Positions 27,976-39,600 of a stretch of DNA of 64,000 nucleotides are shown here, piece by piece (the first letter of the stretch is position 1; each line of letters starts with the position of its first letter). Source of the stretch: Pontibacter roseus DSM 17521 (GTDB lineage: Bacteria; Bacteroidota; Bacteroidia; Cytophagales; Hymenobacteraceae). A model generated the notes under the pieces. It saw only the letters and a list, made by a program, of their open reading frames with translations. It made no database searches and was not told where the DNA came from. The stretch is from positions 62,187-126,186 of the forward strand of contig NZ_KB890766.1 of the NCBI RefSeq assembly GCF_000373265.1, in the 5' to 3' direction. The position numbers were made by a program, and so were the translations under genes.

Positions 27976-28383
27976 TTATACGCCCAGCCACTGCTGCGCT
28001 TCGTGCTGGCTGGTGAAATTCTTGTAGATGAATTTGTTGTTGTTTTGCGCCTCTGAGCGTGTAGCAACTGCCTCGAGTGCGATTTTGGAGAAAAGACTTG
28101 ATGGTAGTACCCTAGCGAGCTTTTGAAGGTGTGTCTGGGAGAGGAGCGTGTAGAATTGCGTAGACATCCAATCTTTGGTGGCCGCGTCGAGAAGCTCCAG
28201 CCTTTGGGCGTTTGCTACGGCTCTGGTAACCTTGGAATCCCGTAGCGCCTCGTAGAGCTTGATGCCCCCGGTGACCATTTCGTCTTTGCTCACCGCTCTC
28301 AGCCATTCAGCCCGAAGCAAGTTATTGTCTTGGTCAACCTCTATCTTGTAGAAGTCAGACTCATATGCGATTTTGAAAGACAT
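27976..28383 (-). CDS. STAS/SpoIIAA-like protein
   Basis: A 135-residue soluble protein beginning MSFKIAYESDFYKIEVDQDN, with the alternating strand-helix pattern of STAS/SpoIIAA-like proteins (FYKIEVDQDNNLLRAEWLRAVSKDEM, then TRAVANAQRLELLDAATKDW). The C-terminal half (RVLPSSLFSKIALEAVA) also fits small STAS-like proteins common in Bacteroidota. No phospho-Ser motif is certain. It is a lone gene upstream of nothing obvious; the role is unknown. Confidence 0.7.
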   Translation of the reverse strand: MSFKIAYESDFYKIEVDQDNNLLRAEWLRAVSKDEMVTGGIKLYEALRDSKVTRAVANAQRLELLDAATKDWMSTQFYTLLSQTHLQKLARVLPSSLFSKIALEAVATRSEAQNNNKFIYKNFTSQHEAQQWLGV

Positions 28384-28513
28384 CGGGTACGTGGCAAATT
28401 GCTGTGATAGACTGTGTAAAAGTAAGCATTATTATTTTATCTACGGTAAATCTTACAACTGGCTCGTGAGCAGTTAATTAATATTCTGTTATTATTTCAG
28501 ATGATTACAAAAA

Positions 28514-28549
28514 GAGAGGGGCCCGCTGCATTTGCAGCGGGCCCCTCTC
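28514..28549 (-). terminator. Intrinsic terminator of the persulfide operon
   Basis: A 17-bp perfect GC-rich stem (28514-28530 with 28533-28549) has a 2-nt loop. On the minus strand it is followed by CTTTTTG. It lies 14 nt past the stop at 28564. Confidence 0.93.
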
Positions 28550-28563
28550 ATATGTGTGTTAGT

Positions 28564-29907
28564 TTAGTGGGCGGCTTGGGCAAAGGAGGTAATAGCGTCG
28601 CTCAGGTCATAGACCGGCACATCCAGGTATGCTTCCAAGATGCTCTGTCCAGCGGCGGAGCGGTAGCCTGCGGCGCAGTGCACCATCACCGGTTTGTCCT
28701 GCGGCACCTCATTTTTGCGCTCGCGCAGCTCCGGCAGCGGGATGTGGATGGCCTTATCGAAAATCTTGCCTCCCTTCACCTCGCCGTTGTTCCTAACATC
28801 GACGATGGTATACCTGTCCGAATCAGCCTTAAAATCCTCCAGGTCCGTCTGCTCGCTCGTATCGGGTAGAAGGGCAGGGGCGAGCAAGGCACCCTTTATG
28901 TTCTGCTCATATCCGATTTTAGCCGACTTGCGAATCACCGATTCCAGCACCTCTTGGTTCTCGGCAAGCAGATAGAACTGCTCCTCCGGACCGACGATGG
29001 AACCGAGCCAAGTCTCGAATTTGCCGCCTTCCTGTATGTTGATGCTATTGGGCAGATGGCCTATTTTATACTGCGCCTGCGGACGCGTGTCTACTACCAA
29101 GACATCATTTTGCAGCTGCGTATCGCGGTCCAAGCGGGGTACAGCCTGTACGCTTTCCTCAAAATCAGCAGCACCGGCTTTGTTGATGCCCACGTTGTAG
29201 CCAAAGTATTTCGGAATGAACGGCTGGTCTTCGAGCAGGGTGTCCACAAACTGTTGTTCGCTCATGTCCTGCAGCGCATAGTTCTCTTTCAACTGTTTGC
29301 CGATGGTGGAAAAGGTCTCAGGACTCAGGTTTTTGCCACAGAGCGAGCCGGCGCCGTGGGCAGGGTATACCAGCACCTCCTTCTCCAGTTTCTTGAACAC
29401 CTGGTTGGTAGTGGCATACATCTGTTTGGCCAGTTCCTCGCGCTTGGCTTGCATGTTGCCTGCCTTCTCACGCAAATCAGGGCGACCGACATCGCCTATG
29501 AAGAGGGAGTCGCCGGTGAACACGGCGTGCTGATTACCATCGGCATCAAGCAGTAGGATGGAAATGCTGTCAGGAGAGTGGCCGGGGGTGAAGAGGGCTT
29601 TCAGGGTCAGGCTGCCGAGTTTCACCTCGTCACCGTCATCAAAGGCGTTGTGCTCGTAGTCAGCGCCCAGCAGGCTGCTCACATAGATGATGGCGCCGGT
29701 GGTGCGGGCAATCTCAGCGTGCGAGCTCACGAAGTCGGCATGCGGGTGCGTCTCAAACACGGCCACAATCTCAGCATTGTTAGCTTTCGCGAAATCGTAG
29801 TAGGGCTTCGGGTCACGGGCGGGGTCCACCAGCGCCATCTGGCCTTGGCTCACAATCGCATAGCTGGCATGGGCCAGTCCTTTGTCGTAAAACTGTTCTA
29901 TCTGCAT
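28564..29907 (-). CDS. Metallo-beta-lactamase fold/rhodanese fusion, persulfide dioxygenase-like
   Basis: A 447-residue protein. The N-terminal MBL domain (1-240) has THPHADF at 53-59, a His in FTPGHSPDS and an Asp in FTGDSLFIGDVGRPD, the ligand set of ETHE1-like glutathione persulfide dioxygenases. Two rhodanese domains follow. The first (about 265-345) lacks the catalytic Cys (LLAENQEVL at the loop). The second (about 355-447) keeps it (VHCAAGYRSAAG). It likely oxidises or transfers persulfide sulfur. It is the last gene of an operon with a rhodanese lipoprotein and an ArsR regulator. Confidence 0.9.
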   Translation of the reverse strand: MQIEQFYDKGLAHASYAIVSQGQMALVDPARDPKPYYDFAKANNAEIVAVFETHPHADFVSSHAEIARTTGAIIYVSSLLGADYEHNAFDDGDEVKLGSLTLKALFTPGHSPDSISILLLDADGNQHAVFTGDSLFIGDVGRPDLREKAGNMQAKREELAKQMYATTNQVFKKLEKEVLVYPAHGAGSLCGKNLSPETFSTIGKQLKENYALQDMSEQQFVDTLLEDQPFIPKYFGYNVGINKAGAADFEESVQAVPRLDRDTQLQNDVLVVDTRPQAQYKIGHLPNSINIQEGGKFETWLGSIVGPEEQFYLLAENQEVLESVIRKSAKIGYEQNIKGALLAPALLPDTSEQTDLEDFKADSDRYTIVDVRNNGEVKGGKIFDKAIHIPLPELRERKNEVPQDKPVMVHCAAGYRSAAGQSILEAYLDVPVYDLSDAITSFAQAAH

Positions 29908-29925
29908 GGTTCTAGTTTGTGTCGT

Positions 29926-30315
29926 TTACTCCTGAACCGGCAGCCCTGCACCTTTCAGGTCTTTGTAGGCACCGATGTTGTATACCTTCCGGAAACCGGC
30001 CTCCTCCATGAGTTTGGCCGCCTTGCCGCTCCGGTTGCCGGAGGCACAGTACAGGTAGTAGGTCTTGTCCTTGTCCCAATGCTGCATTTTCTTCTCAAAC
30101 TCCCCGCTTAGGAAGTCGGTGTTTTGGGCTTGCTCGACGTGTCCCGCTTCAAACTCAGCAGGAGTGCGCACATCAACCAGCACAGCTTCTTGGTTTTTAT
30201 CATGTTGGTTCTTGTATTCAGTGGCAGTCATGGTTTTGGCTTGGCCGTCGCCCTGCTGGGGGCCGGTGCAGCTCAGCAGAAAAGCCGAAAGGATGCTCAA
30301 GGCAAGTGCTTTCAT
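29926..30315 (-). CDS. Rhodanese-domain lipoprotein
   Basis: A 129-residue protein with lipoprotein signal (lipobox LLSC, Cys near residue 16) and one rhodanese domain. The catalytic loop is YCASGNRSG with the active Cys. It is probably a periplasmic sulfurtransferase. It lies 18 nt upstream of the MBL-rhodanese gene and about 117 nt downstream of the ArsR-type regulator, all on the minus strand, forming a sulfane-sulfur handling operon. Confidence 0.9.
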   Translation of the reverse strand: MKALALSILSAFLLSCTGPQQGDGQAKTMTATEYKNQHDKNQEAVLVDVRTPAEFEAGHVEQAQNTDFLSGEFEKKMQHWDKDKTYYLYCASGNRSGKAAKLMEEAGFRKVYNIGAYKDLKGAGLPVQE

Positions 30316-30432
30316 AGAAGATTCTCTTTTATAATGATAAAAACGGGCTGGCGCCCATTTTGGTATACCTTATGGGCGACTGCCTTTCCTTCAGGAGGTA
30401 TACGCAAATACTTCCTGGCGTAAATATAGAAA

Positions 30433-30741
30433 CTATCTGACTGCTTTGCAGCCCTTGATGCAGTCAATGATGTTGGAGATGGAGGTATCGGTCAGGAAGT
30501 AGAACACGTGCTTGCCCTCGCGGCGGGTCTCCACGATGCCTTTGTCGCGCATGTTGGTGAGGTGGTGGGAGAGCAGCGACTGCTCAATCCGGAGCACCTC
30601 CTGCAGCTGGCTCACGGTTAGCTGCTCGCGCTGCTCCAGCAAATCTATGATGCTGATGCGCACCGGGTGAGCGACGCATTTGAGGACATAGGCGGTACGT
30701 TCCAGTAGCTTCTTATCAACCCTTACTTTCAGGTTACTCAT
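30433..30741 (-). CDS. ArsR/SmtB-family regulator, candidate persulfide sensor
   Basis: A 102-residue winged-helix repressor from MSNLKVRVDKK. A frame extension to 30786 adds 15 residues but would run through the operator. The HTH is LTVSQLQEVLRIEQSLLSHHLTNMRDKGIVETRREGKHVFY. Cysteines are C22 (VLKCVAHP), C94 and C98 (DCIKGC). The metal motif ELCVCDL is absent, which suggests redox rather than metal sensing. Its operon partners (rhodanese and persulfide dioxygenase-like protein) parallel BigR/SqrR systems (inference). Confidence 0.88.
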   Translation of the reverse strand: MSNLKVRVDKKLLERTAYVLKCVAHPVRISIIDLLEQREQLTVSQLQEVLRIEQSLLSHHLTNMRDKGIVETRREGKHVFYFLTDTSISNIIDCIKGCKAVR

Positions 30742-30768
30742 GCAGGTATGGTAATAGGTAATGCTAAT

Positions 30769-30788
30769 ACATGAACATGTATTCATGT
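30769..30788. promoter_or_regulatory. Candidate ArsR-family operator
   Basis: ACATGAA (30769-30775) and TTCATGT (30782-30788) form a perfect 7-bp inverted repeat with a 6-nt spacer, centred about 38 nt upstream of the regulator's ATG. Size, AT content and position fit autoregulation. Confidence 0.6.
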
Positions 30789-30918
30789 GATGTAGATTAA
30801 TACAATCCTAACCTCTAAGAAGTTCCGGCAGAAAGCACACGGCAATCGAGTTAGGGATGCGCCCGAAGTGGTAGGTATGGGTATGTAAACCCAGGTATAG
30901 GTATGGGCTAACACAGGA

Positions 30919-30951
30919 ACAGCAAAGCCGGCGCAGGGCCGGCTTTGCTGT
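30919..30951 (-). terminator. Hairpin terminator after katA
   Basis: ACAGCAAAGCCGGC (30919-30932) pairs with GCCGGCTTTGCTGT (30938-30951), loop 5 nt, 22 nt past the katA stop at 30973. No long T-run. Confidence 0.7.
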
Positions 30952-30972
30952 AGGGTAATAGGTGTGTCCGTA

Positions 30973-32478
<1,506 letters not shown>

Positions 32479-32517
32479 ATAGCAGTGGTTTTGAGGTATG
32501 GTTCAGTTTGAATGCCT

Positions 32518-32549
32518 CAAAAGTATTGCTAGCTGCTATATAGTTCAAA
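32518..32549 (-). promoter_or_regulatory. Bacteroidota-type promoter of katA
   Basis: On the minus strand, TTTG (32549-32546) and TACTTTTG (32525-32518) are separated by 20 nt. This matches the Bacteroidota consensus TTTG-N19-21-TAnnTTTG exactly. The predicted start lies near 32511, giving a leader of about 33 nt before the ATG at 32478. Confidence 0.7.
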
Positions 32550-32596
32550 TCAATAAAAATGATACACAGATAGGTTGCATCTATAATGATAATTGA

Positions 32597-33547
32597 TTAG
32601 CCTAGGCCGTAGATAATGGCCAGCGAAGCAGCTGAAACAAATAGCCAGAGAAGGAGTCCCTGCCAGAAGGGTTTGGGGCTGATGCTGCGGAGGGCGGACA
32701 GGCTGATGTTGGCCCCGATAAGGAAGAGGCTCAGCAGGAGTCCTTTTTTTGCTGTTCCCACAATGGCCGGGGATACGGTAGCAACAACAGGTATGAACGT
32801 GCTAATGACGGAGGCTAGCACAAATAGTACGATGAACAGAGGGATGCTCAGTTTCTTCTCTTCGCTTTTGAAGATGAAGCTGGAAACCAGCACCAGCGGC
32901 ACAATCCAGAGGGCGCGGGTGAGTTTGAGGGTGGTGGCAATCTGCAGGGCTTCGTCGCCGTAACGCGTGGCAGCCCCTACCACCGAACTGGTGTCGTGTA
33001 TGGCGATGGCGGCCCAAACACCGAACTGCTCCTGCGTGAGGTGTAGCATCTCACCTATTGATGGGAAAACAAAAAGCGCCACAGCATTCAGAACGAACAC
33101 AATGCCTAATGCCACCGATATCTCCTGGTCGTTGGCTTTGATGGCGGGCGCCACCGCCGCAATGGCGCTCCCCCCGCAGATAGCCGTGCCCGACGACACC
33201 AAGTGCGTGAGGCGGGGAGGGGTGTAGAAGATTTTCCCCAAGAGCAAGCCGACAAGCATGGTTACCGCCAACGACACAAAGGTATAGACGATGCCCATCA
33301 ACCCGGTTTCCGCCACCTGGTACAAGTCGATGCCGAAGCCCAAGCCCACTACCGCCGCCTGCAGCAGGTATTTGGAGGTTTTGCCCGTATGCGTCTTGAA
33401 AGGGTTGCCGAGCAGCAGCCCCACCACCAGACCCGCGAACAGGGCCATGGCCGAGTTGAGGAAAGACGTGAACAGAATCAGGAGGACCAGGAAAATGAAA
33501 ACACTCTTCTGCAGCAGGGGCGAGGAGAGCGGAAACAGAGTGGGCAT
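32597..33547 (-). CDS. YeiH-family putative sulfate exporter
   Basis: A 316-residue membrane protein with about ten helices. It has the family stretches GLVVGLLLGNPF, SSGTAICGGSAIAAVAPAI and AAIAIHDTSSVVGAA, characteristic of the UPF0324/YeiH group annotated as putative sulfate exporters. Placement beside the persulfide oxidation operon would suit export of oxidised sulfur, but this is inference and the spacing does not show co-transcription with katA. Confidence 0.88.
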   Translation of the reverse strand: MPTLFPLSSPLLQKSVFIFLVLLILFTSFLNSAMALFAGLVVGLLLGNPFKTHTGKTSKYLLQAAVVGLGFGIDLYQVAETGLMGIVYTFVSLAVTMLVGLLLGKIFYTPPRLTHLVSSGTAICGGSAIAAVAPAIKANDQEISVALGIVFVLNAVALFVFPSIGEMLHLTQEQFGVWAAIAIHDTSSVVGAATRYGDEALQIATTLKLTRALWIVPLVLVSSFIFKSEEKKLSIPLFIVLFVLASVISTFIPVVATVSPAIVGTAKKGLLLSLFLIGANISLSALRSISPKPFWQGLLLWLFVSAASLAIIYGLG

Positions 33548-33669
33548 GTTCAGAGGCGTGTTTGCTTTCAGGGTATAAATCTACGGCAATTTCCGCTTCG
33601 TTACTGCTTCTGTATGTTTTTCAGGAAGCTTGATTAGCTTATTGCGCCAGAAAGCAGGTATAGCCGCCC

Positions 33670-34809
33670 CTAAAATGCTTCCCCAATCATGACATAGAAG
33701 TTCATGCCTTCACGGCCATAGCCGATGTCGGCCCTAATGTTCAGTTTCTGCTCCGGGTTGAGAGCGTAGCGCAGGCCTGTTCCAACGGAGTATTTCAGGG
33801 TGGAAAACTGCACATCTTTCGGTTTGTCGAACACATCGCCTATACCTGCAAAGGCCGCCATACCGAAGCGCCAGAACAGCGGGAAGCGGTACTCCAGTTG
33901 GGTGCCGGCAAAATTGTTTTCCAGGAAGCGGTTCTTGGCGTAGCCGCGCAGGATGCGGTCTCCGCCGGCCATGGCCATGCGCATGACAGGTATAGCTCCG
34001 TTGTTCAGGGTGAAGCTGGTATTGTGCGCCAGCACGTGGTTCGGTTTCAGCTGGAAGTATTTACGGAAATCGAGGTTGAAATTGTTGTAGCCGAAGTCCC
34101 CGCCAAAGGTACTGCCAAAACGATAACCCGACATCTCCAGGTACATGCCCTCGCTGGCGAAGGCCACGTTGTCGCGGCTGTCAAGCAGGAACACGAGCCC
34201 CAGGCCGCTGTTGAGCCCGCCTTTGTAGCCGGGAATCTGCTGGGCGATCAGCTGGCTCTCGCGGTCCTCGTTGATGGGGTTCAGCTGCAGGTCGTAGTAG
34301 TTGGCTATCTGGAAATCAGGGCCCAGGAAGGTGCGTGCGCCCACTTTCTTCAGCGCGGCCAGCCGTGCACTCACATAGTCGTATTCATAAATCTCCTCAT
34401 CCTCCAGATGCGTGTCATTGCCGATGCCATAGAAACGGTCGGTGTATACCCGGTGGCGCAGCTCACCGCGCAGGAGGTACTTCTCCTCACGCGTAAAGAT
34501 GGCCCAGTCCAATAACTGGTCGGTCTGTTTGCGCAAGGTATAGTCCACGATGAGGCGGGCGGTGGAGAGGCGGGTATAACTCGAATCCTCCCGGCTCTGC
34601 AGCTTGAAGAAACCTAGCAAGGCCGCCCCAAATCCCAGCTTCGTGTCAGGGGTATAGTAAAGCACCGGAATTGGAATCACCCCCCGGGTTTTCTCTTTGG
34701 CTGGGGTAGCAGTAGGTATGGCATCTGCTGTTTGTTCCTGCGCTTTAGTCAAAGTGCCGAGCAGCAGGCACAGTCCCAGCAGCAAGCTACCGAATACACG
34801 TGGTTTCAT
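33670..34809 (-). CDS. BamA/TamA-type outer-membrane barrel protein, copy 1
   Basis: A 379-residue protein from MKPRVFGSLLLGLCLLLG, a cleavable signal peptide. The frame runs to 34926, but the upstream 39 residues do not look like a signal. The mature part is a 16-strand-like surface-antigen (D15) barrel without POTRA repeats. It has PVLYYTPDTKLGFGAALLGFF at its start, GGDRILRGYAKNRFLENN with the Omp85 RGY motif, and a terminal YVMIGEAF. It closely parallels 35298-36446. It is probably an outer-membrane channel; the function is unknown. Confidence 0.88.
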   Translation of the reverse strand: MKPRVFGSLLLGLCLLLGTLTKAQEQTADAIPTATPAKEKTRGVIPIPVLYYTPDTKLGFGAALLGFFKLQSREDSSYTRLSTARLIVDYTLRKQTDQLLDWAIFTREEKYLLRGELRHRVYTDRFYGIGNDTHLEDEEIYEYDYVSARLAALKKVGARTFLGPDFQIANYYDLQLNPINEDRESQLIAQQIPGYKGGLNSGLGLVFLLDSRDNVAFASEGMYLEMSGYRFGSTFGGDFGYNNFNLDFRKYFQLKPNHVLAHNTSFTLNNGAIPVMRMAMAGGDRILRGYAKNRFLENNFAGTQLEYRFPLFWRFGMAAFAGIGDVFDKPKDVQFSTLKYSVGTGLRYALNPEQKLNIRADIGYGREGMNFYVMIGEAF

Positions 34810-35085
34810 AAAAGTACGGTTGAAGTGAGGAAAGCAGGAAAAGCCTGTGTTACAACAGGTATACAGCAGTTTTTTACCAGCCGAAATGTAAGAAAATGCT
34901 GCTTCGGTTGGTGCAGGTAAAGGCAAAATATTTTCTTGGGGAAATGATGTTTAGAAGGGAGGGACGGGGATTCCCTTTAAGACGTGGCAGGATGATTAAA
35001 TTCAGTACTGCGACCGGCAATGCAGGTATACCTGTGCAGAATTAAACATCCCCCGTCGCATTCTAAGGGACTTTTCTGCACTAGC
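34810..35085. other. Gene-free spacer between paralogous barrels
   Basis: I see no convincing coding frame, RNA or terminator in this stretch; it leads into the inverted-repeat element at 35086. Any promoter for 33670-34809 must lie here. Confidence 0.5.
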
Positions 35086-35258
35086 TGTCATTCCGACGAA
35101 AGGAGGAATCTTACGCCCTTCCGGCCGTACATCCAGCGGCAGTGCAGATGCGGCTTTTATGGTACTTCAGTAACACTCACATCTTTCACCGCCGGTTCCC
35201 GCTGCGCTCGAACCGGCGGTGGATAGGGTATAAGATTTCTCCTATCGTCGAAATGACA
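35086..35258. repeat. Inverted-repeat element, copy A (MITE/REP-like)
   Basis: The 173-bp element begins TGTCATTCCGACGAAAGGAG and ends with the near-complement ...CCTATCGTCGAAATGACA. It contains an internal hairpin, CACCGCCGGT...ACCGGCGGTG. It shares most of its sequence with copy B at 41678-41851. It has no coding capacity, lies in intergenic DNA, and has the terminal inverted repeats expected of a MITE. Confidence 0.8.
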
Positions 35259-35297
35259 GAAAAGAAAAGCATGAAAGTAGAATGTAGCTCTCCGGCT

Positions 35298-36446
35298 CTA
35301 AAACGCTTCTCCAATCATGATGTACAGGTTGAATCCTTCGCGACCATACCCGACGTCCAGGCGGGAGTTGAGTTTCTGGCTGGGTTTGATGGCGTAGCGG
35401 AGACCGGCGCCTACTGAGTACTTCACCGTAGAGAAGCTGATATCATTTGGCTTGTCAAACACATCGCCTACACCGGCAAACGTAGCCATGCCCAGTTTCC
35501 AGAAAAGCGGGAAGCGGTACTCTACCTGCGACCCCACAAAGTTGTTGTCGTGGAAGCGGTTGCGGGCGTAGCCGCGCAGTATCTTGTCGCCGCCTGCCGT
35601 GGCCAGGCGCATCACCGGCACATCGCCGTTGTTGAGTTTGAGCATGGTGTTGGTGGCCAGCACATGGTCCGGCTTCAGGCTGTAGTAGCGGTTGAACTCG
35701 AAGTTGATATTGTTATACCTGAAATCGCTGCCAAAGGCTTTGCCAAAATGGTATCCGGAGATTTCGAGGTAAAAGCCACGGCTGGGAAAGGCGGTGTTGT
35801 CGCGGTGGTCCATAAGGAAGATGGCACCCAGGCCGCTGTTGAGCCCTTTTCTGGAACCTGGAATATCCTTTGACCGCAACTGGCTATCGCGGAAGCCGTC
35901 AATGGAGTCGAGGCGCACGTCGTAATACTTGGTAATCTGGAAATCAGGCCCCAGGAAACTCCGGCCACCCACGTTCTTCATTACGGCCATTTTGGCTCCC
36001 ACCATGTCATATTCATACCGCTCCCGGTCTCCTTTGGGCGTGTCGTTGCCGATGCCATAGAAGCGGTCGGTGTAAATGCGGTGGCGCAGTTCGCCGCGCA
36101 GCAGGTATTTCTCCTCACGCGTGAACATGTTCCAGTACAGCCACTGGTCGGTCTGCTTGTTCAAGGTATAGTCCACGACCAGGCGGGCGAGCGATAGGCG
36201 GGTATAGGTGGTATCGGTATAGGAGCGGAGGCGGAAGTAACCTAACAGGGAAGCCCCAATACCTATGTTGGTGTCTGGGGTGTAGTAAATGACCGGGGCA
36301 GGTATAAGGCCCCTAACGCTCCGGCGCTCCTGCACGGGTTGGTCGCTGGTTTTCGCTTCTGAGGTCTGTTCCTGGGCCATGGCCGGAGTGAAGGCGACAA
36401 GCAAAGGACAGAGTAGGTATAGCAGGTAGTAAAGGTTCAGGCGCAT
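35298..36446 (-). CDS. BamA/TamA-type outer-membrane barrel protein, copy 2
   Basis: A 382-residue paralogue of the preceding protein. It has an N-terminal signal (LCPLLVAFTPAMAQ), PVIYYTPDTNIGIGASLLGYF at the barrel start, an aligned GGDKILRGYARNRFHDNN with the Omp85 RGY motif, and the same YIMIGEAF ending. There are no POTRA domains. The two genes are in the same direction, with the inverted-repeat element between them, and probably arose by tandem duplication. Confidence 0.88.
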   Translation of the reverse strand: MRLNLYYLLYLLCPLLVAFTPAMAQEQTSEAKTSDQPVQERRSVRGLIPAPVIYYTPDTNIGIGASLLGYFRLRSYTDTTYTRLSLARLVVDYTLNKQTDQWLYWNMFTREEKYLLRGELRHRIYTDRFYGIGNDTPKGDRERYEYDMVGAKMAVMKNVGGRSFLGPDFQITKYYDVRLDSIDGFRDSQLRSKDIPGSRKGLNSGLGAIFLMDHRDNTAFPSRGFYLEISGYHFGKAFGSDFRYNNINFEFNRYYSLKPDHVLATNTMLKLNNGDVPVMRLATAGGDKILRGYARNRFHDNNFVGSQVEYRFPLFWKLGMATFAGVGDVFDKPNDISFSTVKYSVGAGLRYAIKPSQKLNSRLDVGYGREGFNLYIMIGEAF

Positions 36447-36674
36447 GCAGGTATATCGGGTTGATTTTATAGTACAAAATTGGTTTGGTGTTCTTACGTA
36501 ATGCAGTGATTTGTGGCTGATGCGGCTGGTTTACGGTGTTTGTACACCAAAAAAGATGATGCCATTCCGCCTGGATGATATTTTCGTGCAGCGGGCATAG
36601 ACTTTTTGAAGGCAGATACCTATATTGGGACATTAAAGCGATTCCACTATCTATACTTTCACCTTAATCTGAAC

Positions 36675-39600
36675 ATGAGAAAAATCTTAACCATTGCAGC
36701 CTGCCTGGCTTTGGGCGCGGCAGGCAGTGCGATGGCGCAGGAGACCTTTCCGCGCAATGGCGTGTACGACGAGCGCACCGGCCTGGTGGCGCTGACCAAC
36801 GCCACCATCCACACCGACTACAAAACCACCATCGAGAACGCCACGCTCCTCATCCGCAACGGGAAGGTAGAGGCCGTGGGCACCAAAGTGCAGGTACCTG
36901 CCGGAGCCGTGGTGGTCGATGCCAAAGGCAAACACATCTACCCTGGACTGGTGGATATGTTCAGCGCCTACGGTTTGCCGGAAGTGAAGAGCGAGCGCAG
37001 AAACTACGGCTCACCGCCGCAGGAAGAATCTACGAAGCAGGGCGCCTACAACTGGAACCAGGCCATCCGCCCGGAGACCAATGCCGTGGAGCTGTTCAAG
37101 GTAGACAAGAAGCAGGCGGAGGAGATGCGCAAACTGGGCTTCGGCACAGTTCTTTCCGTGCACCGCGATGGTATAGCGCGTGGCACGGCTACCCTCGTAA
37201 CACTAGCCGACAAGCGCGAAAACGAAGTAGTGCTGCTTGATAAAGCTGCCGGCGCGCTGTCTTTCGACAGAGGATCCTCTCCGCAGGATTACCCGAACTC
37301 GCTGATGGGGGCCATCGCCCTGTTGCGCCAGACATACCTAGATGCGCAGTGGAACAACATGAACCCTGGTCGGGAGCAGAACATTTCACTCAAGGCTTTT
37401 TCAGATGCCAACAATTTCCCGCAGATTTTCGAGGCAGACAACAAACTGAACGTGCTGCGCGCCGACAAAGTAGGCGACGAGTTCAAGAAGCAGTACATCA
37501 TCAAAGGCGGCGGCGATGAGTACCAGATGATAAAGGAAATCAAGGCGACCAACGCCCCTATCATCGTGTCGCTCAACTTCCCGGAGGCTTACAACGTGGA
37601 GGATACCTACGACGCACGCCGTGTGTCGCTGGACGCCATGAAGCATTGGGAAATGGCGCCTGCCAACCCGGCGCTGTTGCAGAAGGCAGGTATACCTTTC
37701 GCCATCACGGTCTCTGACCTGAAAGACAAAAAAGACTTCCTGCCGAACCTCCGCAAAGCCATTGAATACGGTCTGCCGGAAGAGGAGGCACTGAAAGCCC
37801 TGACCGCTACGCCAGCCCAACTCCTGAAAGCCGACAAGCACGTGGGCAGCCTGGACAAAGGCAAACTGGCCAACTTCATCATCACGAGCGGCAACCTGTT
37901 CGCCGAGGACAATGTGATACTGGAGAACTGGGTGCAGGGCAATCAATACAAAATCACAGAGGTGCCGTCGGATTACCGGGGCATCTATACCTTGAAAATC
38001 GGGCAGCAGCCGGAGAAGCGACTGCAAATCGCCGGAACACCCGACAAGCCGGAACTGAAAGTAATCGGGCAAGATACCGTGACGGGCAAAATCTCCTTCA
38101 GCGGCAACCTGGTGACGCTGTCGTTCACCAAAGACAAGAAGAGCAAAGAGACAGTGCGCCTGAGCGGCTGGTACGCTGACAAAAACCTGCAAGGCGACGG
38201 CCAACTGCCGGACGCGACACCCGTAAAGTGGTCAGCCAAATTCTCGGAGGCGATGACGCAGCAGGCGAAGAAAGACGCCGCCAAAGAAGCCAAGAAAGCG
38301 CTTGAACTAGGCAACATGGTATACCCATTCCAGGCATTCGGCCAAGCCGAATTGCCCAAGCAGGAAACGGTGCTGATTAAGAACGCCACTGTCTGGACAA
38401 ACGAGAAAGATGGTATCCTACAGAACACGGACGTGCTGCTGAAAAACGGTAAGATTGCCAAAGTAGGCAAAAACCTGAGCGAGTCAGGTGCCCGCATTGT
38501 AGACGGTACAGGCAAGCATGTGACGCCAGGCATCATTGACGAACACTCCCACATCGCGTTGGATGGTGTGAACGAAGGCACGCAGGCGGTGACCGCTGAG
38601 GTGCGCATGAAAGACGTGGTGAACCACGAAGACCCGAACATCTACCGTCAACTGGCAGGTGGCGTGACCACCTCTCAGTTGCTGCACGGTTCAGCCAACC
38701 CAATAGGTGGTCAGTCGGCCATCATCAAGCTGCGCTGGGGCAAGAGCCCGCAGGAGATGCTGGTGGAAAATGCCGATGAGTTCATCAAATTCGCTTTGGG
38801 AGAGAACGTAAAGCACTCCAACCGCAGCCCGGTACACAACGTGCGCTTCCCGCAGACGCGAATGGGCGTGGAGCAGGTATACGTAGACGCTTTCCAGCGC
38901 GCTAAAGAGTACGAGCAGACATGGAAGAACTACAGCAAACTCTCCAAGAAACAGAAAGCCGCACAAGGCGAACCACGCCGTGACATCGAACTCGAGACGC
39001 TAGTAGAGATTCTGAATAACAAGCGCTTCATCACCTGCCACTCTTACGTACAGTCCGAAATCAACATGATGATGAAAGTGGCTGACCAGATGGGCTTCAA
39101 GGTGAACACCTTCACGCACATCCTGGAAGGGTATAAAGTGGCCGACAAAATGCGTGACCACGGAGCAGGTGGCTCTACCTTCTCGGATTGGTGGGCTTAC
39201 AAAATGGAGGTGAAAGACGCGATTCCGCAGAACGCCGGCATCATGCACAAACTGGGTGTGACCACCGCCATCAACTCCGATGACGCAGAGATGGCCCGCC
39301 GCCTGAACCAGGAGGCAGCCAAGAGTGTGAAGTACGCTGGTGTGAGCGAAGAGGACGCCCTGAAAATGGTAACCCTGAACCCAGCCAAGCTCCTGCACCT
39401 CGACAACCGCATGGGTAGCATCAAGCCAGGCAAAGACGCGGATGTGGTGCTGTGGAACAACCACCCATTGTCTATCTATGCCCGTGCCGAGAAGACCTTT
39501 GTAGACGGTATCGCCTACTATGACCTGGAGCGCGACACGCAGCTGCGTCAGGAACTGGAGAAAGAGCGCGGACGCCTCGTGCAGAAAATGCTGCAGGCCA

